From positions 1 through 32,140 of the forward strand of contig JAIVJS010000077.1 in NCBI GenBank assembly GCA_020199905.1: 32,140 bases of DNA. The letters are read 5' to 3'. A program made the translations under genes and the position numbers. Shown piece by piece: positions 1 through 6,478 of this stretch (within the stretch, counting starts at the first letter, position 1; every line of letters begins with the position of its first letter). The notes under the pieces are model-generated. The model had not been told where the DNA came from. It did not search any database and worked only from the letters and a program-made list of their open reading frames with translations. The DNA comes from Acidobacteriota bacterium (GTDB lineage: Bacteria > Acidobacteriota > Thermoanaerobaculia > UBA5066 > Gp7-AA6).

Positions 1-43
1 GGCTAATCCGGAGATCCGCGAGTGTCAAGGTGCGAACGAAGGG

Positions 44-71
44 GTCAGCTGTCAGCTATCAGCTATCAGCC
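44..71. repeat. Heptad repeat array, left arm of 130-bp inverted element
   Basis: Four consecutive 7-bp units read GTCAGCT, GTCAGCT, ATCAGCT and ATCAGCC. The 25 bp at 47-71 match the reverse complement of 149-173 with three mismatches, all at the same variable position of the heptad. The two arms enclose 77 bp (72-148) in which I see no gene. The same unit recurs at five further places in this window. Confidence 0.85.
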
Positions 72-148
72 AGAAGCCTTGTGGGGGGCCCAACTCGGCT
101 CCCATCTTCCGGCAGACCCTCAGCAACGATTCGCCGCCGCATCCGTTT

Positions 149-173
149 GGCTGACAGCTGAGAGCTGAGAGCT
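149..173. repeat. Heptad repeat array, right arm of 130-bp inverted element
   Basis: The units GGCTGAC, AGCTGAG, AGCTGAG and AGCT are the reverse complement of the array at 44-71. The array ends one base before the cysS stop codon (175-177, minus strand), so in the cysS transcript the stop would be followed almost at once by the repeat and then, after 77 nt, by its complement. A large 3' hairpin is possible. Confidence 0.85.
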
Positions 174-174
174 C

Positions 175-1569
175 TTACCCTTTCTTCCACCGCGTCCCGG
201 CGGCGCCGTCCTCGAGGACAATGCCGCGGCTTGCGAGGTCCCGCCGGATCCGGTCCGCCTCGGCGAAGTCCCGGCGCCTGCGGGCGTCCGTGCGCGCCTC
301 GATCTGTGCCTCGATCTCCGCCGGGAGAACCTCCCTCTCCGCGGGAAGGATCCCGAGTACCTGGTCGGCCGTGCGGAGAGCCTCCCCCGCCGCGTCCGCG
401 CCGGGCGCGTCGAGGGTGTTCTCGTCGATCGCGCTGTTGACCTCGCGCAGAAACGGGAACACGGCGCCGAGCGCCTCCGGCGTGTTGAGATCGTCCTCCA
501 GCGCTCCGCGGAAGGCCGCGAGAAACGTTTTTGCCCTCGACGCGGCGTCGAACGCTCCCGGCTTCGACGAGCCCGCCGCGGCGACCTCGGCGAGACGGGC
601 GGACGCGGAACGGATGCGGTCGACGGCCGTGGCGGCGCCCGTCAGGCCTTCCCAGGTGAAGTTCAGCTTTTTCCGGTACGGGACCGAGAGAAAGAGGTAG
701 CGGAGGGCCCCCGGGTCGTCGCGGCGCGCAAGGACGTCGGCGAGCGTGTAGAAGTTGCCTTTGGACTTGGACATCTTCTCGCCGTCGACGATCAGGTGCT
801 CCGAGTGAAGCCACATGTCGACGAACGGCTCGCCGGTCGCCCCTTCGCTCTGGGCGATCTCGTTCTCGTGGTGCGGAAAGACGTTGTCGACGGCGCCCGT
901 ATGCAGATCGAAGCGGTTCCCGAGGAACTTCATGCTCATCGCGGAACACTCGATGTGCCAGCCCGGCCTCCCCTCGCCGAAGGGGGACCGCCACGACGGC
1001 TCTCCGGGCTTCGCGCTCTTCCACAGAGCGAAGTCCTTGACGTCCTCCTTCTCGTACTCGTCATCGGCGACGCGATCGCCGCGCCGCATGGCGGTCAGGT
1101 CGATCCGGGAGAGCTTCCCGTACTCGGGGAAGGTCGCGATGCGAAACCACACGGAGCCGTCCGACTCGTAGGTGTGGCCGCGCTCGCGCAGCGTTTCGAT
1201 CAGCGCGATCATTTCCGGCACGTGATCGGTAGCGCGCGGGTAGTGCTCCGCCGGCTGCACGTTCAGGATCGCCAGGTCACGGAAGAACTCGCGGGCGTAT
1301 TTCTCGGTGAATTCGTTCAAGGCAAGGCCCTCGGCGGCCGCGCCCCGGATCGTCTTGTCGTCCACGTCAGTCAGATTCATCACCTGCGTGACGCTCAGCC
1401 CCGACAGGAGGAGAGAACGGCGCAGCACGTCCTCGAAGACGAAAGTCCTCAGGTTCCCGATGTGCGCGACGTTGTAGACGGTCGGGCCGCAGGTGTACAT
1501 GCGGACGTGCCCGGCTTCGATCGGGACGAGGTCCTCGGTCCGGCGGCCGAGCGTGTTGTGGAGTTTCAC
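175..1569 (-). CDS. cysS: Cysteinyl-tRNA synthetase
   Basis: Class Ia synthetase that activates cysteine and charges tRNA-Cys in the cytoplasm; 464 aa, the usual length. Visible hallmarks are TCGPTVYNVAHIGN near residues 26-39 (zinc ligand C27 and the HIGH-type motif), WHIECSAMS near 205 (second zinc cysteine), PHHENEIAQSE near 232 (zinc His/Glu) and EKMSKSKGN near 264 (the KMSKS loop). The C-terminal helical region ends in an Arg-rich segment. The start is GTG, six bases after the stop of def on the same strand, so the two are probably co-transcribed. The stop lies against the right arm of an inverted heptad repeat. No key residue appears to be missing. Confidence 0.97.
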   Translation of the reverse strand: MKLHNTLGRRTEDLVPIEAGHVRMYTCGPTVYNVAHIGNLRTFVFEDVLRRSLLLSGLSVTQVMNLTDVDDKTIRGAAAEGLALNEFTEKYAREFFRDLAILNVQPAEHYPRATDHVPEMIALIETLRERGHTYESDGSVWFRIATFPEYGKLSRIDLTAMRRGDRVADDEYEKEDVKDFALWKSAKPGEPSWRSPFGEGRPGWHIECSAMSMKFLGNRFDLHTGAVDNVFPHHENEIAQSEGATGEPFVDMWLHSEHLIVDGEKMSKSKGNFYTLADVLARRDDPGALRYLFLSVPYRKKLNFTWEGLTGAATAVDRIRSASARLAEVAAAGSSKPGAFDAASRAKTFLAAFRGALEDDLNTPEALGAVFPFLREVNSAIDENTLDAPGADAAGEALRTADQVLGILPAEREVLPAEIEAQIEARTDARRRRDFAEADRIRRDLASRGIVLEDGAAGTRWKKG

Positions 1570-1575
1570 GGCGAG

Positions 1576-2085
1576 CTACCAGAGTCCTTTCGCTTTTCGC
1601 CTGTCGATCTTCTTCCACGTCAGCTCGCGCTTCAATCCGCGAAGCCTGTCCACGAAAAGCGTGCCGTTCAAATGATCGACCTCGTGCGCAAAGGCGCGCG
1701 CGAGTAGCCCGGTCCCTTCGAGCTCGCGGACTTTGCCGGTCTCGTCCGCGGCGCGCACACGGACGCGCGCGGCACGGATCACGCGCTCCGTCACGTCCGG
1801 AATCGACAGGCAGCCCTCGTCCTCTTTCTGCTCGCCGGTCGCCTCCAGGATCTCCGGGTTGACCAGGACGACCAGAGCGTCGGGTTCCGCGCCCACGGTC
1901 AGGTCGACGATCGCGACCCGGAGGTTGATGCCGATCTGAGGAGCGGCGAGGCCGATCCCGGGGGCCGCGCGGCACGTCTCGATCATGTCCGCGAGAAGAC
2001 CCGGGAAGTCGGGCGCCGCCGGGTCCGCGGCCGCGTTGGGAGCGAAGAGACGCGGGTCCGCGTAGCGCACGAGGTCACGGATCAT
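1576..2085 (-). CDS. def: Peptide deformylase
   Basis: Metalloenzyme that removes the formyl group from the N-terminal methionine of new proteins; 169 aa, normal for the family. All three signature motifs are present: GIGLAAPQIG (residues 43-52), EGCLSIP (90-96, metal ligand C92) and HEVDHLNG (134-141, metal ligands H134 and H138, catalytic E135). I chose the ATG at 2083-2085 because it gives the standard beginning MIRDLVRYADPRLF. The frame stays open upstream, but that extension has no family resemblance. It lies just upstream of cysS (6-bp gap); the common partner fmt is not next to it. Confidence 0.96.
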   Translation of the reverse strand: MIRDLVRYADPRLFAPNAAADPAAPDFPGLLADMIETCRAAPGIGLAAPQIGINLRVAIVDLTVGAEPDALVVLVNPEILEATGEQKEDEGCLSIPDVTERVIRAARVRVRAADETGKVRELEGTGLLARAFAHEVDHLNGTLFVDRLRGLKRELTWKKIDRRKAKGLW

Positions 2086-2298
2086 CGCTTCGCCGCGGCC
2101 CGCTTCGACGCGCCTCGAACGACCCACACGCCCGCCGCAGCGTCCGGCGCCGGCGACCCTCCGTTGGCGAAGCGGGTGTCCTCGGATCTTCGCAAGCTGT
2201 ACCCGGGATGGGACAGGCCGGCCGCCGCCCCGGGCGCGTCTGGGCTCATAAGTCGTTGATTCTGAGCACATTCTGGCGCGGTCCGCAAGCGGGACCTG

Positions 2299-2314
2299 TG
2301 GCACGCGGATCGCT
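2299..2314 (+). promoter_or_regulatory. Possible sigma-54 (-24/-12) promoter
   Basis: The bases TGGCACGCGGATCGCT match the RpoN consensus TGGCAC-N5-TTGCW, with the required GG-N10-GC spacing and one mismatch in the TT of the -12 element. The predicted start lies about 12 bp beyond the -12 element, leaving a short leader that contains GGAGGA before the ATG at 2342. The rest of 2086-2341, between divergent def and this gene, shows nothing else I can support. This is pattern matching only; no activator site was identified. Confidence 0.4.
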
Positions 2315-2341
2315 CCTCCCGTCCGTGGCGGAGGAAACCTT

Positions 2342-4633
2342 ATGAAAACCACGCGTCTGACGATCACGGCCGCACTCGCGGCGGTTGTGCTGCTCGCGGC
2401 AACCGCCCGAGCCGAGCGCGCGGATCGCGCCGACCGGTCGGACCGGCCGGCCACCCGCAGCGGCTACTCGTATCTCCGCGAGATGACCGGCGACGTCAGC
2501 GTCGTCTCGAAATGGAACGGGCGCGTGGATGCGCGGCGGAACATGCCGATCTCCTCCGGCGACGAGATCGTCGTCTCCGAGAGCGGCCGCGCGGAAGTAG
2601 GGCTGGCCGACGGGAACGTCCTCCACGTGGGCGGGGGGACGAGCGCGAGATTCGAGTCCCTCTACGCTCAACAGGGGGAAGATGACGAATTCTCCGCCAT
2701 CCGATTGAAAGACGGCTCCGTCGTGCTTTCGGCGACCGGCGCCAACGACGGCCAGATTCCGCGCATCGACACCGATGACGCGACGGTTTATCTGTCTGCC
2801 GGATCGCGCGCGCGGGTGAACGCGGACCCGAGGCGCGGCACCGTCGTGATCGCGCGGCTCGGCGCCGTAGAAGTGCGCACGCCCGAGGGGTCGTACAAGC
2901 TCAAACCCGGCCAGTACCTGCTGGTGCACGGGGAAGATGAGCCCACGATCGAGCGCGGCACTTTCTCGCGAGACCGGTTCGACACGTGGTCGGCGGACCG
3001 CCTCGATTCTCTCGGGGCGACCCGCAGCGTCTCCGCCCGTTACGTCGACGAGGAGTACGCCGACGAGGTCGTCGCGCTCGACGGCTACGGCGACTGGAAC
3101 TACAGCAACACCTATTCGAGCTACGTCTGGAGCCCCCGGGTGAACGCCGGGTGGACTCCTTACAACGACGGAAGCTGGTACTACACGACCGCCGGGCTGA
3201 CCTGGTGGTCCAACGATCCCTGGGGTTGGTATCCGCACCACTACGGAAACTGGTTCTTCGAGTCCTCCTGGAACCGCTGGTGCTGGAGCCCCGCGTACGT
3301 GTACTCGCCCGCGTGGGTCTACTGGGCTTACACGCCGAGCTATGTGGGCTGGTGCCCGGTCGGTTACTACACGGGCTACTCGCCCTGGTGGGACAGCTAC
3401 TACCGGCACATCGGCTGGAACCGCTCGAACGTCTATCTTCCGGTCCACGGGACGTTCAACACCCGGCAGGTGGACTTCCGCGGATGGAACTTCACCGGCG
3501 CCGGACGGTTCGGGTCCGGAGTCGGCCGCGCGGAAGTCATCCGCGGCGACCGCATCGGGGATCGCCTCGGAAGTCAGGTGGCGATCTCGTCCCGTCCGAT
3601 CGTGCTCTCCGGAAGAGGCGGGGATACGAGAGAGGCGATGCGTAACTACATCCGCGAGGCTCCGCGCGTCATCGAAAGATCGGCCGCGGCGGATTCGGGC
3701 CGCCTCGCCCCCGTTCTCGGGCGCGAGCGAACTCTTCCCACCGCGACCGTCGAGGCTCTGAGGGATCGCGCTGTCGTCGCCGAGAGGGGACGGCTCGCGG
3801 GCCCGGCCGCGGCGGAGATCGCTCCGCGGGGGGTGCGCATCGAACGCGGCCGGCCTCTCGGGGAACCGATTCCCCCGCGCGAAGCCCTGGGAACGGATCG
3901 GGGTCGCGCCGGCTCGATCGAAGGACCCGCGCGCCGGGATCCCATTGCCCGCGGCCGCGCGGCCGACCTTCCCGCTCCTGCGCCCGGAGACGTCCGTGCC
4001 CGCGAGCCGGTCACGAGAGGCCGCGTCTCGGACGACCACGCGCCTGCCTCCCGGTTCGAAGACCGCGCGCCGGCTCGGGCGGATCAGGACTGGCGTTCCC
4101 ACGGGCGCGCCGTGGAACGGGACACCTTCCGCGGAAATCCCGCGCCTTCCGCGCCCTCGTCGGGCGGACCGGGGGCCGAGCGCCTCGACCGAAGCCGCCC
4201 CGACACGCGCGAAGTGGAGCGCGCGCGCCCGGATCGGGAAGCGCCTTCCGGCGACTGGCGCTCGCGCCGGATGCCGGCTCCTCCGGCTGAAAACCCCTCC
4301 GTGCGGCGCGAGGAGGCGAGTCCGTCGAACTGGCGCTCTCGCTCCGAGGTTCCCCCGGCGCGGCGCGTGATCGAGGGGTCGGTGCCGCGCCGCGACCCCG
4401 AGGCGGTCCGGGAACGGCCGATGCCGCGCGACGAGCGGCCCGCCTATCGCCCGGAGCGCTCGGAGCGCGCGGCTCCCTCGTACGCGCCCGCCCCGCCGCC
4501 TCCGCCCCGGGTCGAATCGCGCCCGGCGCCACCGCCGCCGCGCGCCGAAGCCCATGCCCCTCCTCCGCCGCGGGCCGAGTCTCACCCGGCGCCGCCTCCC
4601 GCGAGGGCGCCCGAGCGCGGACGCAAGGACTGA
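2342..4633 (+). CDS. Secreted FecR-domain / DUF6600 protein
   Basis: A 763-residue exported protein. Residues 1-24 form a clear signal peptide ending TARA. Roughly 45-200 resemble a FecR-type beta domain (GDEIVVSESGRAEVGLADGN, then a second pass near SVVLSATG). Residues 245-350 are extremely rich in Trp and Tyr, with WTPYNDGSWYY, WGWYPHHYGNW and WCWSPAYVYSPAWVYWAY, the pattern of DUF6600. The remaining ~400 residues are low-complexity Arg/Pro/Glu/Ala with repeated DWRSR-like motifs and a final Pro-rich PPPPRAE repeat. It stands alone with its own possible sigma-54 promoter and a strong terminator. Function is unknown; the cationic tail could bind an envelope polymer, but that is a guess. Confidence 0.88.
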   Translation: MKTTRLTITAALAAVVLLAATARAERADRADRSDRPATRSGYSYLREMTGDVSVVSKWNGRVDARRNMPISSGDEIVVSESGRAEVGLADGNVLHVGGGTSARFESLYAQQGEDDEFSAIRLKDGSVVLSATGANDGQIPRIDTDDATVYLSAGSRARVNADPRRGTVVIARLGAVEVRTPEGSYKLKPGQYLLVHGEDEPTIERGTFSRDRFDTWSADRLDSLGATRSVSARYVDEEYADEVVALDGYGDWNYSNTYSSYVWSPRVNAGWTPYNDGSWYYTTAGLTWWSNDPWGWYPHHYGNWFFESSWNRWCWSPAYVYSPAWVYWAYTPSYVGWCPVGYYTGYSPWWDSYYRHIGWNRSNVYLPVHGTFNTRQVDFRGWNFTGAGRFGSGVGRAEVIRGDRIGDRLGSQVAISSRPIVLSGRGGDTREAMRNYIREAPRVIERSAAADSGRLAPVLGRERTLPTATVEALRDRAVVAERGRLAGPAAAEIAPRGVRIERGRPLGEPIPPREALGTDRGRAGSIEGPARRDPIARGRAADLPAPAPGDVRAREPVTRGRVSDDHAPASRFEDRAPARADQDWRSHGRAVERDTFRGNPAPSAPSSGGPGAERLDRSRPDTREVERARPDREAPSGDWRSRRMPAPPAENPSVRREEASPSNWRSRSEVPPARRVIEGSVPRRDPEAVRERPMPRDERPAYRPERSERAAPSYAPAPPPPPRVESRPAPPPPRAEAHAPPPPRAESHPAPPPARAPERGRKD

Positions 4634-4666
4634 ATTTCCCGATCCGCGGTGACCGACTCCTTCTTT

Positions 4667-4692
4667 CCGCGCCTTCGGGCGCGGTTTTTTTT
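4667..4692 (+). terminator. Rho-independent terminator after the DUF6600 gene
   Basis: A perfect 7-bp stem, CCGCGCC-TTCG-GGCGCGG, with a UUCG tetraloop is followed by eight T residues. It begins 33 bp after the stop codon at 4633 and ends transcription before the methyltransferase remnant. It is the only textbook intrinsic terminator I found in the window. Confidence 0.93.
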
Positions 4693-4771
4693 GCCCCGGC
4701 GGCGCCTTCCCGCCGGGACATCGGCCGGCGCCGGGGGGATGCGGGGCGGTAGACTTTGCCCCCATCGGCCC

Positions 4772-5493
4772 ATGGAAAAACCGACGCACGGAATCGACGC
4801 CCCCGGCGTGGTCCGCAAGCTGCTTGTTTTCGGCGCCGCCGGCATCGCCGTTCCGCTGGCGATCGCCGCCGCGACCGGCCCGCCCGCGCTCGCGCGTTCG
4901 ATGGGGTCGATAGCCGCCACCGGGCCCGGTCCTTTTCTTACCCTGGCCGGGCTCCTCATGCTCGCGTACTCGCTCGTCGGGAAGTTCCGCAACCGCGACC
5001 GGATGCTCGGCGAATCGACAGGAGGGGCGACGAGCGCGTCCGACGTCGGAACGGGCCGCGGACTGCCCGCGATCGGCGCCGCCCGGAATTTTTCGACCGG
5101 GCGGGCGCCGGGGTCGACGTGGGGAGCAGCCGCGACCTCTCTCAAAACAGCGCGCGGAACGCGGTCGAGAACGCGCGCCGGGAGGGGGTCGCCGACCGCG
5201 TGGAGTTCGTCAGCCAGGGCGCGCGGCGCCTCGACTTTTCCGACGAGTCCTTCGACGTCGTCCTCTCGAATCTCTGCCTGCACAACATCAGGTCCACGGC
5301 CGATCGAGCGCGCGCGTGCTTTGAAATGGCCCGGGCCGCCCGGCGCGGCGGGACGGTCGTCGTCTCGGATTTCCAGAAGACTGCTGAATATGTCCGAGCG
5401 CTTTCCGAGGCGGGTCTCCAGGTGACGCGGTCCCGGCCGTTTCTCTTCGATACCTTTCCGCCCCTTCGAATGGTCACCGCTCGAAAGCCGTAG
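4772..5493 (+). pseudogene. SAM-dependent methyltransferase, frameshifted
   Basis: The coding signal hops between two frames. From the ATG at 4772 the frame gives a membrane-anchored N-terminus (KLLVFGAAGIAVPLAIAAAT and a second hydrophobic stretch), then FRNRDRML. At about 5008 the homologous text moves to the next frame (RIDRRGDERV). At about 5041 it returns (DVGTGRGLPAIGAA, the SAM-binding motif I). At about 5105 it moves again (GVDVGSSRDLSQN) and stays through FDVVLSNLCLHNI and FLFDTFPPLRMVTARKP to the stop. Three frame changes within about 100 bp therefore break an otherwise recognisable class I methyltransferase of a membrane-linked family. Either it is a decaying gene or this stretch has assembly or base-calling indels. 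The preserved C-terminal half makes recent decay or error more likely than ancient decay. Confidence 0.75.
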
Positions 5494-5508
5494 AATCGGC
5501 GGTACTCG

Positions 5509-5799
5509 ATGACCGGCCGCCTCGCATCGCTCCTCGCGAGCGCGTTGTTCGTCTTCTACTGCACGGCCGTCGGCGTGTACCTTCTCCTCCATCCGTGGTT
5601 CCCCGCGCACCGGCCGACGTTCGGAATTTCCTCCTCCGGGTTTTTCCGGGGATTCGTCTCGGGGCTCGGCCTCGTGCATCTCTTCGCCGGACTGGCCGAC
5701 ATCCGCGGCCTGGCGAGGTCTCTGGAGCCCCCTCCGGCGAGCCGGCCGTTCGACTCCGTCGCTCAGACGTCCGACTCCGCCTCCGGGGAGAGGCCATGA
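5509..5799 (+). CDS. Small membrane protein, unknown function
   Basis: 96 aa with two probable membrane segments: residues 5-27 (ASLLASALFVFYCTAVGVYLLL) and about 45-66 (FFRGFVSGLGLVHLFAGLAD). The tail is short, polar and Pro/Ser-rich. I do not recognise a named family. Reality is supported by its ATGA stop-start overlap with the next gene at 5796-5799, which suggests translational coupling, and by hydrophobicity unlike the shadow frames. It begins 15 bp after the stop of the broken methyltransferase gene and may once have been co-expressed with it. Confidence 0.65.
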   Translation: MTGRLASLLASALFVFYCTAVGVYLLLHPWFPAHRPTFGISSSGFFRGFVSGLGLVHLFAGLADIRGLARSLEPPPASRPFDSVAQTSDSASGERP

Positions 5800-6407
5800 A
5801 GACGCTGTACGTGACGGATCGGCCGGCGGTCTCCGACGAACGGTTCGAAGCCGTGCTCGAGAGCCTCGCGGGAGCGCCGCTCCTCACCGTGCAGCTGCGC
5901 GAGAAGGGAGCGTCCGACCGGCAGACGATCGCGTGGGCGGCGGCGGCGCGCCGGGCGCTCGGCCCGGACGTGGCGCTCTACGTGAACCGGCGGTTCGACC
6001 TCGCCCTGGCGTCGGGCGCGGAGGGCGTGCACCTTCCCTCCGACGGGCTTCCGCTGCCGCGGGTGCGCGCGAACACGCCTCGCGGTTTTCGAGTCGGGGT
6101 CTCGACGCACTCGGCCGCCGAGGCGGCGGAAGCGATCTCCGGCGGCGCGGACCTCGTCGTGATCGGCCCCGTGTTTTCGACGCCGGCCAAGGCGCCTCTG
6201 GGCGACCCTCTCGGGCCCGAGGCCCTCCGCGATCTCCCGCCCGCCCGGGAACACGGCTCCGACGTCTTCGCCATCGGGGGCATCTCCGAGGAAAACGTGG
6301 CCCTCCTCGAGCCTTACCGGGACCGGATCTCGGGCGTCGCCGGCATCCGCCTCTTTCAGGACGCCCCCGATCCGGGAGCGGTCGCCCGACGGATCGCGCG
6401 GCGATGA
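5796..6407 (+). CDS. thiE: Thiamine phosphate synthase / TenI family protein
   Basis: A 203-residue TIM-barrel protein of the ThiE/TenI family; ThiE joins the thiazole and pyrimidine halves of thiamine phosphate. Family motifs seen are LTVQLREKGAS, YVNRRFDLALASGAEGVHL, GVSTHS, GADLVVIGPVFSTPAKAPLG and AIGGISEEN. The usual ThiE HLGQ-D segment is HLPSDGL here, and the TxTK loop is STPAK, so a TenI-like or divergent role is possible; the symbol is tentative. The ATG at 5796 overlaps the previous stop. The longer open frame upstream (from 5595) overlaps the membrane protein gene and has no family match. No other thiamine genes are nearby and no TPP riboswitch is evident. The last codons form the first unit of an 18-bp tandem repeat. 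Confidence 0.82.
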   Translation: MKTLYVTDRPAVSDERFEAVLESLAGAPLLTVQLREKGASDRQTIAWAAAARRALGPDVALYVNRRFDLALASGAEGVHLPSDGLPLPRVRANTPRGFRVGVSTHSAAEAAEAISGGADLVVIGPVFSTPAKAPLGDPLGPEALRDLPPAREHGSDVFAIGGISEENVALLEPYRDRISGVAGIRLFQDAPDPGAVARRIARR

Positions 6408-6464
6408 CGGATCGCGCGGCGATGACGGATCGCGCGGCGATGACGGATCGCGCGGCGATGACGG
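6393..6464 (+). repeat. 18-bp tandem repeat, four exact copies
   Basis: The unit ATCGCGCGGCGATGACGG occurs four times without a mismatch at 6393, 6411, 6429 and 6447. The first copy supplies the last four sense codons and the TGA of the thiE-like gene; the others fill the space before the MscS gene. Each unit contains ATGA. Because the unit is six codons long, changes in copy number keep all reading frames in register. Confidence 0.97.
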
Positions 6465-6478
6465 AGCAGAGGCCATGA
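6404..6478 (+). CDS. Repeat-encoded mini-ORF bridging thiE and the MscS gene
   Basis: A 24-residue frame reads MTDRAA three times and then MTEQRP. Its ATG (6404) overlaps the thiE stop as ATGA, and its TGA (6476-6478) overlaps the ATG of the MscS gene, again as ATGA. A ribosome could terminate and restart at both junctions without leaving the message. I infer a coupling relay rather than a functional peptide. No Shine-Dalgarno sequence of its own is evident. It may simply be a by-product of slippage. Confidence 0.45.
   Translation: MTDRAAMTDRAAMTDRAAMTEQRP

Noticed and set aside
44..173. CRISPR array
   Set aside because: Units are 7 bp with no spacers and the arms are inverted; there are no cas genes.
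2082..2288. 68-codon minus-strand frame upstream of def
   Set aside because: No family resemblance, no ribosome site, and it overlaps the def start; more likely non-coding leader.
2246..4789. 847-codon open frame antisense to the DUF6600 gene
   Set aside because: Low-complexity Arg/Pro/Gly translation with no domain; the plus strand has a signal peptide, family motifs, ribosome site and terminator.
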